DNA from: Gemmatimonadota bacterium
GTDB taxonomy: Bacteria; Latescibacterota; UBA2968; UBA8231
Reading direction: 5' to 3'
DNA: 64,000 bases
NCBI GenBank assembly: GCA_018660835.1
Contig: JABJJN010000020.1
Coordinates: 62,001 to 126,000, forward strand
The position numbers and the translations under genes are program-made. Shown piece by piece: positions 1 through 8,625 of the stretch. How positions within the stretch are numbered: position 1 is the first letter of the stretch; each line of letters begins with the position of its first letter. A model generated the notes under the pieces. It saw only the letters and a program-made list of their open reading frames with translations, did not search any database and had not been told where the DNA came from.

Positions 1-375
1 GTTGCGCTTTGAGCCCTCGAATTCAACCAGGCCTAATTCGGGTTTCTCCCAGTGGACGCCGTCGTTGGAAGTGGCCAGGCATAGGCGTTGGGCGGCGTAT
101 TCGTCGAAGTCCTCGTCGACGACGATGGCATCGCCCTCGCGGCGCACGCGGTACCAGTATGTCGTGTACCACATCTTGAAACGCTGCTCTTCGGCGTCGA
201 AGAAGACCGCCTTGGCACAGACGTGATTGCCCTCCCAAGGCCGGTCCTGCCGCACCACGGGGTTTTGCTCCACCTTCTCGGCGGCGTTGACCACCTGCCG
301 TGTGCTGCTCAGGCTTTCGATGAGGTAGTCGTCGGCGAAGAGCTGCTTCTGTGAGCCAATATCGATCAGCGCCAT
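1..375 (-). CDS. Partial glycosidase-like five-bladed propeller protein (5' end only)
   Basis: The frame is open from an ATG at 375 to the window edge (125 codons) with no stop, so only the N-terminus is present. It begins MALIDIGSQKQLFADDYLIE and includes FKMWYTTYW, LATSNDGVHWEKPELGLVEF and EGSKRN. This pattern (a 'displayed device' start, a KMWY strand and an 'S.DG.HWEKP.LGL.E..GS' strand) is familiar from GH32/GH43-like five-bladed propeller proteins that are numerous in Planctomycetes and Latescibacterota. A GGAGAG ribosome site lies about 8 bases before the ATG. There is no signal peptide in the visible part. Substrate and activity cannot be judged from the fragment. Confidence 0.7.
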   Translation of the reverse strand, partial: MALIDIGSQKQLFADDYLIESLSSTRQVVNAAEKVEQNPVVRQDRPWEGNHVCAKAVFFDAEEQRFKMWYTTYWYRVRREGDAIVVDEDFDEYAAQRLCLATSNDGVHWEKPELGLVEFEGSKRN

Positions 376-403
376 AGCTCTCTCTCCCCGTCCAATGTCC
401 AGG

Positions 404-2014
404 TCACTTCGGAAGCATCGGCACAACCACCTTTGTGCGATCCCACATGAGCACTAAGTCCACACCCGCGTCGGCTTCCTCGAAGGTGATGGTGAAAGCT
501 TCCTGGACGGTGTCCATCCTCGTCGCGGCGACCTCAATACGTAGAATGTCATCCTCCGCTTCGTAGCGACCGGTGCCATTCTGCCCCAGACCACGATTGA
601 AGATGACGGTCCATGTGTCTTGGCCGGGGATGCTGAAGAGCGAGTAGGTTCCCGCTTTCAGCTTCTTGTCGCCCACGCGAAGGTCCCCAGCGAAAGTAAT
701 TTCCGAGGCTTCGTTGGCAGCGGTGCGCCAAAGTTCGTCATAGGGCACCAAACCGCCGAAGATGACCCGCCCACGCTTCCGGGGAGAGCTGTAGTGAACC
801 TTTACGTAGGTGCTGTCTTTGCTGTCCGAGTCTTTCTTAACCCACGTGCGTGCCAGCGCCATGGGGCTTGGACGCAATCGAGGTGCGGCGACGGCTTCCA
901 GGTTCCAATCATCTGGAAAGAGCGATGTGTCGAGACCGGGAATGATGCTGAGGGCATTTTTGTAGTAAATCTTGCGCAGCACCTCATCGGGGAGCTCGAG
1001 GCCATAGAGCCGCCACCAGGCATGGCGCTTGCGATAGTATGGGAAAAACTCATCGGCCGTCTCGAAGACACGGAAATACGTGTGATACTCCGCTGGATTC
1101 CACGAGTCCTTCCCCATCATGAGACGATTCTGATACTTGATGAAAAACTGGCGTGCAAAACGCGGCTGCCGTCCCGGCTCGGCGACGACGGCGCCCAGTT
1201 CGGTGTAGACATTGGGCATCTCATCGAGCAATTCGCCCAAACGTGTCAGGTCGTTGGCGAGCCAGCCCATGTGGGCGTTGATGAAGGTGGTCTCCGGATG
1301 TTTGCGGAAGACATTCCACTGCTCCCCCATGATTTGCTCAAAGGACGGCTCCGCCGAGCGCTTGCGCCGCGGACGTTGCTTGAGTTCAAACCAGCGCTCG
1401 TTGGTTTCGTCGTGAGGCAGCCAGAACGGTGCCGGGTCACCCGTGTGGATCAGAACGGGGATGCCCAACTCACCGCATTTGGCCCAGATGGGATCAAGAC
1501 GCGGATCGTCGGTCTGCACGCGGGCACCAGACGCATCGGTGGTGTACATACCGAGGCTCTTGTAGACCTTGAGGCCGCGCGCGCCGTTCTCGACATCCGC
1601 TTCAAGTTGCGCCGCCGCCTTCGCACCGAAATCTGGCTCATCAATCCTGTCGAAGTCGACGTTGGCGAAGTGCACGATGCGATGGGGGAAGTGTTGTTCC
1701 GTCGCCCGCACCCTGGCGACCAACTCATCGCCGCTGCCGCCGCTGAGATTGACCATCACGCCCATGTTCATCTTGTCCATCTCCTCCACCAGTGCGCCCA
1801 TGTCTGCCGCTGACATCTCGGCAATGCGGTGCTGGTGGGCATGGACGTCAACGAACCGATACTTCGCCGACCTGACGGGGTTCTGAGGCACGACGAGCTG
1901 GGAAATCGGCTCGAAGTCTTCCCACGCCAACTCCTGAGCCCGAAGGGACTCAGGCACGACGACAAGAGGCAGGAGCAGGGCTGTGCAGAAAAGGAACGGG
2001 CTTCGGATATTCAT
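404..2014 (-). CDS. Secreted amidohydrolase fused to a DUF2911 domain
   Basis: A Sec signal peptide (residues 1-26, ending SLRA) is followed by an amidohydrolase-2-type TIM barrel (about 45-360). Metal-binding motifs are FVDVHAHQH, the strand lysine in GLKVYKSLGMY, VLIHTGDPA, FINAHMGW and a late Asp in MMGKDSW. The last ~150 residues are a DUF2911 domain (FGGLVPYDELWRTAANEASE, AGTYSLFSIPG, WTVIFN). The amidohydrolase class acts on C-N or C-O bonds or decarboxylates; no substrate can be assigned. It is the last gene of the operon behind another DUF2911 gene. A GTG at 2044, four bases after the preceding stop, is the alternative start; the ATG at 2014 gives the cleaner signal peptide. Fusing the two domains is unusual. 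Confidence 0.75.
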   Translation of the reverse strand: MNIRSPFLFCTALLLPLVVVPESLRAQELAWEDFEPISQLVVPQNPVRSAKYRFVDVHAHQHRIAEMSAADMGALVEEMDKMNMGVMVNLSGGSGDELVARVRATEQHFPHRIVHFANVDFDRIDEPDFGAKAAAQLEADVENGARGLKVYKSLGMYTTDASGARVQTDDPRLDPIWAKCGELGIPVLIHTGDPAPFWLPHDETNERWFELKQRPRRKRSAEPSFEQIMGEQWNVFRKHPETTFINAHMGWLANDLTRLGELLDEMPNVYTELGAVVAEPGRQPRFARQFFIKYQNRLMMGKDSWNPAEYHTYFRVFETADEFFPYYRKRHAWWRLYGLELPDEVLRKIYYKNALSIIPGLDTSLFPDDWNLEAVAAPRLRPSPMALARTWVKKDSDSKDSTYVKVHYSSPRKRGRVIFGGLVPYDELWRTAANEASEITFAGDLRVGDKKLKAGTYSLFSIPGQDTWTVIFNRGLGQNGTGRYEAEDDILRIEVAATRMDTVQEAFTITFEEADAGVDLVLMWDRTKVVVPMLPK

Positions 2015-2048
2015 TGGCTTTTGGCTCAACTGGTTGATGAACACTTTT

Positions 2049-2594
2049 CTATTTCACAGTGATCGGTACGGCGGCGATTCGTGCACCCCAGTGCAGATTC
2101 ATGATCGCTGAGGTGTCCGTGAGGCCGTCGAAATTGATCGCAAACCACTCGGCAAAGGGATTGTCCGAGGAGGTGCTGACCGTTGTCCGCGCAACGTCCT
2201 TGGATGCATCGTGCTGCGTTCCCCAGGACAGCTTGGAATTGATAATGATCGTGAAGGTCCCAGCTTCGTCATTTGCCATGGTATACAGCGAATAGGTGCC
2301 AGCCTCGACGGAGACGTCACCGATCATCACATCATTGGAAACCCTGATCACAGCCGATTCATTGGCTCCCGTTCGCCAGACCTTGCCATCGGGGACCAGC
2401 TGGTCCAGGGATCGGCCTTTGAGACCTGGGCGGCCGTAGGTCACCTCCACTACGGTTGTGCCAATGGTCTGGCTGACAGCCGCGTTGGGACTCTTGCGGA
2501 CCTTGTCGTTTCCTCTTTCCTGACCGAAAGCCAGAGCGCTGGTGGCAAGCACGGCGACGATACTCAGTACGCTGATGCGACGTAGAAATTTCAT
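2049..2594 (-). CDS. Secreted DUF2911 protein
   Basis: A 181-residue protein with a Sec signal peptide (MKFLRRIS, then a hydrophobic stretch, cleavage near LAFGQ) and a single DUF2911 domain. Family signatures are the VTYGRPGLKGRSL strand, VWRTGANESAVI, AGTYSLYTM, FTIIINSKLSWGTQHD and a C-terminal LHWGA strand. DUF2911 proteins are small periplasmic or surface beta proteins of unknown function, common in Bacteroidota and related phyla. The gene follows bshA by 16 bases and precedes the amidohydrolase-DUF2911 gene, so it sits in the same transcription unit. A role in bacillithiol metabolism is not implied by the sequence. Confidence 0.8.
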   Translation of the reverse strand: MKFLRRISVLSIVAVLATSALAFGQERGNDKVRKSPNAAVSQTIGTTVVEVTYGRPGLKGRSLDQLVPDGKVWRTGANESAVIRVSNDVMIGDVSVEAGTYSLYTMANDEAGTFTIIINSKLSWGTQHDASKDVARTTVSTSSDNPFAEWFAINFDGLTDTSAIMNLHWGARIAAVPITVK

Positions 2595-2610
2595 GTGAGA
2601 TACCTCTGGT

Positions 2611-3744
2611 TTAAGGGCTTGGGGTTGTGACTTCGCAATAGGCTGTCAGATACTGAGTGACCACCTTGTCTGCGGAGAAGCTTTGCTCTGCTCGAAGCCT
2701 GGCGGCGTTGCCCATCGTGCGCCTCAGGGAGTGGTCACCAGCCAGATGGGCCATGGCACGACCAAGCGCGGAAGTGTCCGGGTAAGGGACCAGATACCCG
2801 GTTTCCTCGTGGCGAACCACTTCGGATATACCTCCTACATCAAAGGAAACACTCGGGAGGCCATGTCGCATGCCTTCCAGGATTCCCAGACAGAAACTCT
2901 CGTATTCGGACGAGTAGACCGTAAAGTCCGCCGCAGCATAGTAATTCTCCACGTCCGATACATCATCAATGACAACGACGTGGTCCTGCAGATCTCGCGA
3001 GTTGATTTCGGCGGTCAGCTGCGTTGAGTCAGCTCCGGCCAGAATCAGGAGTTTTATCTCCTCTGTCTCCAGTGCTTGTCGCTGTGCGTCCAGAAGCAGA
3101 TCGACTCGTTTGATTGATCTCAGATTGGATACGTGAAGGGCCAGCGGGGCATCACCCGTCCCGAGCAGGGCACGAATGTTGTCGCGCGTGTCTGTCACCG
3201 GTCTCGGTTCGTAGAAATTGGGGATGACGGCGATATCTCTTTCAAGATCAAAGAGGCCCAGCGTGCGCTCCTTCAAGTTCTGTGACACGCAGGTGACCAG
3301 ATCTGAGGCTGCCAGAGCATGCCGAAGCAGTGGCCGATATTCCGCCATGGCACCCAGAGAGACGATGTCCGTTCCGTGTAGCGTCGTGATGATGGGCGGT
3401 GCCCCTTCACCGATCAACTGCGTGGCGATCCAGGCCGCCACCGTATGCGGTATCGCGTAGTGCGCGTGCACGACATCGATCTGATGGCTGTTGCAGACCT
3501 CGGCAATACGTGTCGCCAGAGGCAGGGTGTGATCCGGGCCCTCGAACAGGGGGAACTCGACTGCTGCAGCTTCGCAGAAGTGAATCCCAGGCCGATCCAT
3601 CTTCAAGCGAAAAGGAGGGCGCTCGGAAACGACAAAAACCTGGTGGCCCCACTCAGCCAGCTTGTGTCCCAACTCGGTTGCGAGAATGCCGCTGCCACCG
3701 ATTGAAGGGTGACACAGGAGGGCGATATTGAGAGGTTTCGCCAT
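2611..3744 (-). CDS. bshA: N-acetyl-alpha-D-glucosaminyl L-malate synthase BshA
   Basis: A GT4-family glycosyltransferase of 377 residues, the normal length for BshA, which joins UDP-GlcNAc to L-malate in the first step of bacillithiol synthesis in the cytoplasm. BshA-type signatures are CHPSIGGSGILATELGHKLA near the N-terminus, PPFRL, FPLFEGPDHTLPLA, VVHAHYAIPHT, TTLHGTDIVSLG, VIPNFYEP and the C-terminal nucleotide-sugar motif ESFCLGILEGMRHGLPSVS. The gene starts 6 bases after the bshB1 stop, which fits co-translation. Generic GT4 enzymes lack the HAHYAIPH/TLHGTDI combination, so the assignment is firm. Confidence 0.9.
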   Translation of the reverse strand: MAKPLNIALLCHPSIGGSGILATELGHKLAEWGHQVFVVSERPPFRLKMDRPGIHFCEAAAVEFPLFEGPDHTLPLATRIAEVCNSHQIDVVHAHYAIPHTVAAWIATQLIGEGAPPIITTLHGTDIVSLGAMAEYRPLLRHALAASDLVTCVSQNLKERTLGLFDLERDIAVIPNFYEPRPVTDTRDNIRALLGTGDAPLALHVSNLRSIKRVDLLLDAQRQALETEEIKLLILAGADSTQLTAEINSRDLQDHVVVIDDVSDVENYYAAADFTVYSSEYESFCLGILEGMRHGLPSVSFDVGGISEVVRHEETGYLVPYPDTSALGRAMAHLAGDHSLRRTMGNAARLRAEQSFSADKVVTQYLTAYCEVTTPSP

Positions 3745-3750
3745 GCAGGG

Positions 3751-4464
3751 CTAGAAGCGCTGGCTTCTGAAATTGGCGAGATCCGCTGACGATGTGGCCA
3801 GCAACGAGCTTTCGGAATAGAACCGCTGAGCCGAGTGAACGCCTGCCTGAATACCGTAAGCCCGAGCCCGGGAGAGCTGCAGATCGATGTAGTCCATGTT
3901 GCGCGTCTGGCTTGCGTGGCACCCCATGAGATTTTTCCAGTTTTCGACGTGATTGGAAACGTCGACGAGAACCGAATTGAGACCTTCGCCCGCGGCGCTG
4001 CCACTGGATATTTCGTAGAACAACAGAAGTTGAGCGGCGTGTGCATCCAGCGACCCCATTTCAGGTGTCTTACCGTAGCGGGCAAGGCGATGCGCGTCGC
4101 GGACCAACAGATGGGTCTCGCGATGGTCCGGGTGTTGGTTCAGGTGACCCGTGGGAGCGAGAATGATATCCGGCTTTGCTTCGCGGATGCACCTGGCGAC
4201 GTGTTGTGTCAGTTCCAGCGTACTGCGAATCCGCGTGTCACCGCCAGTCGGCAGGAACTGCAGGTCGGCACCGAGCATGTGGGCCGCTTGCCGGGATTCC
4301 GCCTCGCGGACAGACGCGTCGCCATGGGTTCCCCCCTCGCCTCTGGACAGCACGACAAGGTTCAAGTGCGCACCCTTTTCAGCAGCATCCAACAGGAAGG
4401 CACCACAACCAAACTCGATATCGTCCGGGTGCGCGCCAAAGGCGAGAATTCGTTTACCATTCAT
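3751..4464 (-). CDS. bshB1: GlcNAc-malate deacetylase BshB1 (PIG-L/LmbE family)
   Basis: A 237-residue PIG-L/LmbE zinc deacetylase that would remove the acetyl group from GlcNAc-malate, the second step of bacillithiol synthesis. The zinc and catalytic motif GAHPDDIEFGCG lies at residues 9-20, and the second zinc site is HLNQHPDHRETH. SRGEGGTHGD and the C-terminal CHASQTRNMDY segment are typical of BshB1. The start chosen is the ATG at 4464, which overlaps the end of the preceding gene within ATGAATGGTAA; upstream in-frame codons lie inside that gene. Adjacent bshA makes BshB1 more likely than a generic LmbE deacetylase. Confidence 0.88.
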   Translation of the reverse strand: MNGKRILAFGAHPDDIEFGCGAFLLDAAEKGAHLNLVVLSRGEGGTHGDASVREAESRQAAHMLGADLQFLPTGGDTRIRSTLELTQHVARCIREAKPDIILAPTGHLNQHPDHRETHLLVRDAHRLARYGKTPEMGSLDAHAAQLLLFYEISSGSAAGEGLNSVLVDVSNHVENWKNLMGCHASQTRNMDYIDLQLSRARAYGIQAGVHSAQRFYSESSLLATSSADLANFRSQRF

Positions 4465-5233
4465 GGCTGTATTCGGCGTAGGCGTCGCCAGACCTCTCAA
4501 TAGAGTCACGCTTGACGTACTCGATCTCCGGGGCGTCTTCCTTGTTCAGATACTGAATTTCCCCTTCACCCGCGACGTAGTGAGTACAGTGTACGACGGA
4601 CTGCATCCATGCCAACCGGGTATCCCGGGTGGGGCTGATCTGCTGCTTGCTGATCGTATCTGCCTCAACCTCGAGCCACTGCCCCCCACCCTTGAACAGG
4701 TAATATCCACCTTCCCTGGCCCGAGCGCGGACAGTCTCACCTTCGTAGGGGATATCCACAAAATAATCCTCTACATCGATGGCATTCTGCCGCAGCACAG
4801 GATCACTCGAACGAACAATCTCCATGCCCTCCAGCAGCCCCATCTTGCGATACATCCCCAGGCAGAATTCGACGACCTGCTCCGCTTCCACTGATTCGAA
4901 TATCTCCACCAGTTCCGGATCCACAAGGTTCGGCAACCGACAACGAGTTTTTTCCTTCCAACCGGCCTTGATGGTCTTGCAATAGAGCGGCGAATAGATC
5001 TTCTGGATCTTGCTGCCCACCAGGAAGTTAATCCGCTCCATCTTCTGCGAGTGTCGATTGTGCAGCTTTGCACAGGTTTCGCGGTGGTCATGGTCACTGT
5101 CGTGCAGGAAGAAGATGACCGTGCCGCCGATCTGTGACTGTAGTCGACGGGCCGTCCTGATCTTGGCGAAGACAAAGCGATTGGGAAAGATGCCACAGGG
5201 CTGTTGCCCGAAGCAGATCACGGGCTCGCTCAC
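4454..5233 (-). CDS. Compact BshC-like protein, candidate cysteine-adding step of bacillithiol synthesis
   Basis: The protein is 259 residues from a GTG that overlaps the symporter stop (GTGA), with an AAGGCG site just upstream. The N-terminus (CFGQQPCGIF, FAKIRTARRL, GGTVIFFLHDSDHDHRET) resembles the BshC block with GQQ.GLF, a lysine/alanine helix and a DHD..E motif. Near the C-terminus CTHYVAGEGEIQYL resembles the BshC GGPGEIAYW block. Canonical BshC is about 520-540 residues, so this is roughly half size and lacks the long coiled-coil part. Its place beside bshB1 and bshA supports a bacillithiol role. The homology claim rests on motifs read by eye; an unrelated protein remains possible. 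Confidence 0.6.
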   Translation of the reverse strand: MSEPVICFGQQPCGIFPNRFVFAKIRTARRLQSQIGGTVIFFLHDSDHDHRETCAKLHNRHSQKMERINFLVGSKIQKIYSPLYCKTIKAGWKEKTRCRLPNLVDPELVEIFESVEAEQVVEFCLGMYRKMGLLEGMEIVRSSDPVLRQNAIDVEDYFVDIPYEGETVRARAREGGYYLFKGGGQWLEVEADTISKQQISPTRDTRLAWMQSVVHCTHYVAGEGEIQYLNKEDAPEIEYVKRDSIERSGDAYAEYSHEW

Positions 5234-6924
5234 GCCGCCTTCTTTCCCAGGATTTGCTGAATCATCAGACTCAGTGTGATCACGAGGAAGCAGGCGATCA
5301 GGTTGTACCAGAGGTAGCCAATGTCGAGGAAGCTGGTGAAGTAGAGGACGAGTACTGAAACCTGTGCAACCAGAGCGGCGACGAACGCCGCGTTCGCGCC
5401 GATACGCCGGATGAAAAACGCCGCAAGGAAAAGCCCCAGCACCGTGCCATAGAACAGTGAGCCCACAATGTTTACGGCTTCGATGAGGCTTTCTACCATG
5501 CTGGCAAAGAGAGCGAAGAGGATGGCGAGCCCTCCCCACGCGGCAGTGAAAATCCGCGTCGCTGTCATGTAGTGACTGTCGTCCCGGCCTTTCACGAAGT
5601 GATTCTGGTAGAAGTCCACCGTCGAAACTGTGGCCAGTGCACTGAGTTCCGATGCCGTTGAAGACATCGCCGCACAGAGGATGACGGCAACGAGCAGTCC
5701 GATCAAACCAATGGGGAGTTCGTTGAGGATAAAGTGGATAAACACATAATCCGAATCCTTCAAACTTTCCTCATCGGCAGCTGTAGCGATGTGACTCCGC
5801 AGTTGCGCGCGTGAGTCCCGAATCGACTGTCCTGCCGACTGCACAGCAGCGGCGGCCACCGCCTCCTGTTGGCCGTCTCCCGCACGTATCGCTTCAACGT
5901 AATCGGTCAGCACTGTACGCTGATCTGCGAAGCCTTGTGAAACGGCGTCTTCGTACTTCTGATAGGCATCTGCGTCCTGTTCCAACGCCACCTGTGTGAT
6001 GGCCGATGGCAGGAAGGTCGCTGGTGGTCTCTCCCATTGATAGAACACGAAAACCAAAACTCCCAGCAGCAAGATCATGAACTGCATGGGAATTTTCAGG
6101 ACGGCATTGAACATCAATCCAAGTCGACTGTCGCGCACAGAGTGGCCGGACATGTAGCGCTGGGCCTGGGATTGATCGGTGCCAAAGTACGAAAGGGACA
6201 GGAAGAAACCACCCAGCAGCCCCGACCAGAGGGTGTAGCGCTTGTTAATGTCCAGTGAAAAATCGACGATGTTGAGGTGGCCCAACGTGTCGGCCACCTG
6301 GAGATTTTCGGCAAAGCTGGCATAGCTTGAGATCTTGTAAACCACAATACCAAATGCGATGGCCATACCTGACAGAATGATGATCATCTGGTATCTGTGG
6401 GTCACACTCACTGCATGAGATCCGCCTGTGACGGTGTAAATGATCACAGACAGACCGACCAGAGTGACGGTCGTGTTCATGTCCCATCCGAGAACAGTCG
6501 TCAGAATGATCGATGGCGCGTAAATGGTGATGCCAGCCGAGAAGCCTCGTTGAATGAGAAACAGGACGCTGCCAAGGGCCCGCGTTTTGGAATCGAAGCG
6601 GTGTTCGAGGAACTCGTATACGGAAAGCAGCTCCAGCTTGTAGTACATGGGAACGAACACCACCGAGATCAGGATCAGGGCCAGTGGCATGCCGAAATAG
6701 TTCTGCACGAAGGCCATGCCACTGTCGTAGGCCAGGCCCGGCGTGGACAGGAAGGTGATAGCACTGGCCTGCGTGGCCATCACAGACAACCCGATGGTGC
6801 CCCAGTGGTTGGAACTCCCTTTCAGGAAATCATCAAGCTTTCGATCGTTGCGTGTCTTCCAGACGCCATAGAAGACAATGGCGAGCAGGGTACCTCCCAG
6901 AATCGCTGTATCAATACTGCTCAT
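5230..6924 (-). CDS. Sodium:solute symporter (SSF family)
   Basis: A 564-residue integral membrane protein with about 13 hydrophobic segments and SSF family motifs: an N-terminal helix followed by DFLKGSSNHWGTIGLSVMAT, the FLSTPGLAYDSGM segment, VYEFLEHRFDSKTRALGS, IYTVTGGSHAVSVTHRYQ and DQSQAQRYMSG. Such transporters couple Na+ influx to uptake of sugars, organic acids, amino acids or vitamins; the substrate is not deducible. Residues about 310-385 form a hydrophilic insert rich in Ala, Gln and Asp between membrane segments. It is the first gene of the bacillithiol operon and overlaps the BshC-like start by four bases. There is no clear ribosome site before the ATG at 6924. Confidence 0.85.
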   Translation of the reverse strand: MSSIDTAILGGTLLAIVFYGVWKTRNDRKLDDFLKGSSNHWGTIGLSVMATQASAITFLSTPGLAYDSGMAFVQNYFGMPLALILISVVFVPMYYKLELLSVYEFLEHRFDSKTRALGSVLFLIQRGFSAGITIYAPSIILTTVLGWDMNTTVTLVGLSVIIYTVTGGSHAVSVTHRYQMIIILSGMAIAFGIVVYKISSYASFAENLQVADTLGHLNIVDFSLDINKRYTLWSGLLGGFFLSLSYFGTDQSQAQRYMSGHSVRDSRLGLMFNAVLKIPMQFMILLLGVLVFVFYQWERPPATFLPSAITQVALEQDADAYQKYEDAVSQGFADQRTVLTDYVEAIRAGDGQQEAVAAAAVQSAGQSIRDSRAQLRSHIATAADEESLKDSDYVFIHFILNELPIGLIGLLVAVILCAAMSSTASELSALATVSTVDFYQNHFVKGRDDSHYMTATRIFTAAWGGLAILFALFASMVESLIEAVNIVGSLFYGTVLGLFLAAFFIRRIGANAAFVAALVAQVSVLVLYFTSFLDIGYLWYNLIACFLVITLSLMIQQILGKKAA

Positions 6925-6987
6925 AGATTATTCGAAAGCACTGATCATCCAGGCGAAAAGGAATGAGCGATTGCACTGCAGGAAATA

Positions 6988-7017
6988 GCGTCACGGTGAC
7001 GTAACGAGGCGTCACGG
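6988..7017. promoter_or_regulatory. Operator-like repeat upstream of the symporter-bacillithiol operon
   Basis: A 13-bp palindrome CGTCACGGTGACG (6989-7001) is followed by a second copy of its left half. GCGTCACGG occurs at 6988-6996 and again at 7009-7017, 21 bp apart (two helical turns). It lies 64-93 bp before the symporter ATG and downstream of the convergent-facing end of the DUF2911-TPR gene. This arrangement would suit a dimeric regulator binding one face of the helix. No regulator is identified. Confidence 0.35.
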
Positions 7018-7069
7018 ACCCTGTCAACGAACGAGTTAGTCGGTGCGGAACCACAGACTTCCTGGCAGC

Positions 7070-7945
7070 TTATTTCTCCAGCTTGGCCAGCAGCGCTTCG
7101 CTCAGTCGCGAGTATTCAGTGCCCAGCTCACCGTCGATGGCTTGTGCAAGGCTCAGTGCCTTCGCCGCCGATTCACGCGCACCAACCGTGTCGCCGGCCT
7201 TCGCCTGGATCAGCCCCTTACGGTATTGGAGCCAGACCGCGTCGGGTTGCTGCTCGAGGGCCGTGTTGATCCACGCGATCGCCTGCTCCAGGTCGAGGTC
7301 GTGCTCGTAGTAGAACATCGCTGCAGCGAGATAAGGCTTCTTCTCACCGGGCGCTGCCATGGCCTCATTGATCTTCGGCACGAGTTGGGCTACCAGGTCG
7401 ACCTCGATGGGGACACGGAACCCGGAACGCTCCCACGCGAAACTCAGCTGCGCCGAGTCGTTGCGGATGTGGTCGATTCCGAGGCGCATCGTCTCGACGG
7501 GTTCGGCCAGTGTCTCCTTCTTCACCTCCACCCTGACTACGTCCAGCGCAGCGTCGTGCCCGTACGAGCCCCATTGCTCGGTGGCCGAGTTGAGGATGAC
7601 CGTCCATTGCTGCTGACCTGGGATGGTGAAGAGTGCGTAGGTTCCGGCTGCGAGCGCCTGGCCGCCAAAGATGATGTCAGTATCGAGCGTGATCCGCGTG
7701 GCGGCGTTGGCACCAGTGCGCCACACCTGTCCAAAGGGGACGAGATCACCGAAGATCGTGCGGCCCTTGACGCCGGGTCGCCCATACTCGATCTCGACGG
7801 TGGTCAGACCGATCTGGTCGCTGACGGACGCGGGCGGGCTGGCGGCGGGAAACTTGAGACTGCCATCCTGTGCTGCAGCCCCATTCGGCATGGCAAGCAG
7901 CGCACTGACGGCGAGGACGAAGGCAAGGGGTCGGGCGTGGCTCAT
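7070..7945 (-). CDS. Secreted DUF2911 protein with C-terminal TPR-like helices
   Basis: From the ATG at about 7945 the protein is 291 residues with a Sec signal peptide (MSHARPLAFVLAVSALLAM, cleavage near GAAAQ). DUF2911 spans about 35-185: VEIEYGRPGVKGRTIFGDLV, VWRTGANAATRIT, AGTYALFTIPG, WTVILN and LSFAWERSGF. The final ~100 residues are helical with a TPR-like repeat (AAMFYYEHDLDLEQAIAWIN, ALEQQPDAVWLQYRKGLIQA). An earlier TTG at 7990 would add a non-signal extension and is less likely. This is the third DUF2911 domain within 8 kb. Function is unknown. Confidence 0.75.
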   Translation of the reverse strand: MSHARPLAFVLAVSALLAMPNGAAAQDGSLKFPAASPPASVSDQIGLTTVEIEYGRPGVKGRTIFGDLVPFGQVWRTGANAATRITLDTDIIFGGQALAAGTYALFTIPGQQQWTVILNSATEQWGSYGHDAALDVVRVEVKKETLAEPVETMRLGIDHIRNDSAQLSFAWERSGFRVPIEVDLVAQLVPKINEAMAAPGEKKPYLAAAMFYYEHDLDLEQAIAWINTALEQQPDAVWLQYRKGLIQAKAGDTVGARESAAKALSLAQAIDGELGTEYSRLSEALLAKLEK

Positions 7946-8085
7946 GGTCACGGTATCCTGGCAGCAAGGGTCATGGAGTCCAGCGAGCAATGGTCCGGAT
8001 CACCGTCGATCGAGCGGAGTCGCCGGTACGGATCGTACGCGCGTATCATACACAAGACCCGTCCCCTCCTCCAGCGGTAGAACGG

Positions 8086-8568
8086 ATGAAGACACTCAAC
8101 CTGCTCCTGCTCTCCTTTCTCACCAGTGCCCTGACAGGCTGCGGCTCCGGGGAAGCGACGACGAAAGTGGAACCATCAATCCCGGATCACGTTGCCGACA
8201 TTGTCGGCGTGGACGTGTTGGGAGAGGCCGGTGCCTTTACCTTCCGTGTCACCGTAGCCAGTCCCGATTCGGGCTGTGCCCGGTACGCCGACTGGTGGGA
8301 GGTCCTGACGACGGATGGCGAGTTGCTCTACCGACGCGTCCTGTTGCACAGCCACACGAGTGAGCAACCTTTCACCCGCAGTGGGAGTTCAGTGTCGATC
8401 CAGGCGGATCAGGTAGTGTGGGTTCGGGCCCACATGCATCCGGACGGCTACGGCGGCCAGGCGCTGCAGGGCTCACCGGCTGGTGGGTTTACGGTCCAAC
8501 CCCTGTCACCGGAATTTGCCGTGGATGTGGCGCAGGAAGGTCCCTTGCCGACAGGGTGCGCGTTCTGA
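8086..8568 (+). CDS. Conserved hypothetical lipoprotein
   Basis: A 160-residue lipoprotein: MKTLNLLLLSFLTSALTGCG contains a lipobox (LTGC) with the acylated Cys at residue 18. The mature part is one small beta domain with VASPDSGCARYADWWEVLT, LYRRVLLHSHTSEQPFTRSG, VWVRAHMHPDGYGGQA and GGFTV. The clustered DWWEV, HSHTSEQPF and HMHPDGYGG motifs are those of a conserved unknown family that I recognise but cannot name. The start is set by the lipoprotein signal; an earlier ATG at 7990 would add 32 non-signal residues. It is divergent from the DUF2911-TPR gene. Confidence 0.65.
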   Translation: MKTLNLLLLSFLTSALTGCGSGEATTKVEPSIPDHVADIVGVDVLGEAGAFTFRVTVASPDSGCARYADWWEVLTTDGELLYRRVLLHSHTSEQPFTRSGSSVSIQADQVVWVRAHMHPDGYGGQALQGSPAGGFTVQPLSPEFAVDVAQEGPLPTGCAF

Positions 8569-8625
8569 TCCATCGCTGCAGATGGAGATCGTATAGTTCG
8601 AACCAGATTGAGTCGCAGCGACGAT

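Noticed and set aside
620..1813. Long plus-strand open frame (397 codons) opposite the amidohydrolase
   Set aside because: It mirrors a gene with clear domains and signal peptide, has no recognisable motif or ribosome site, and is typical of antisense frames in GC-rich genes.
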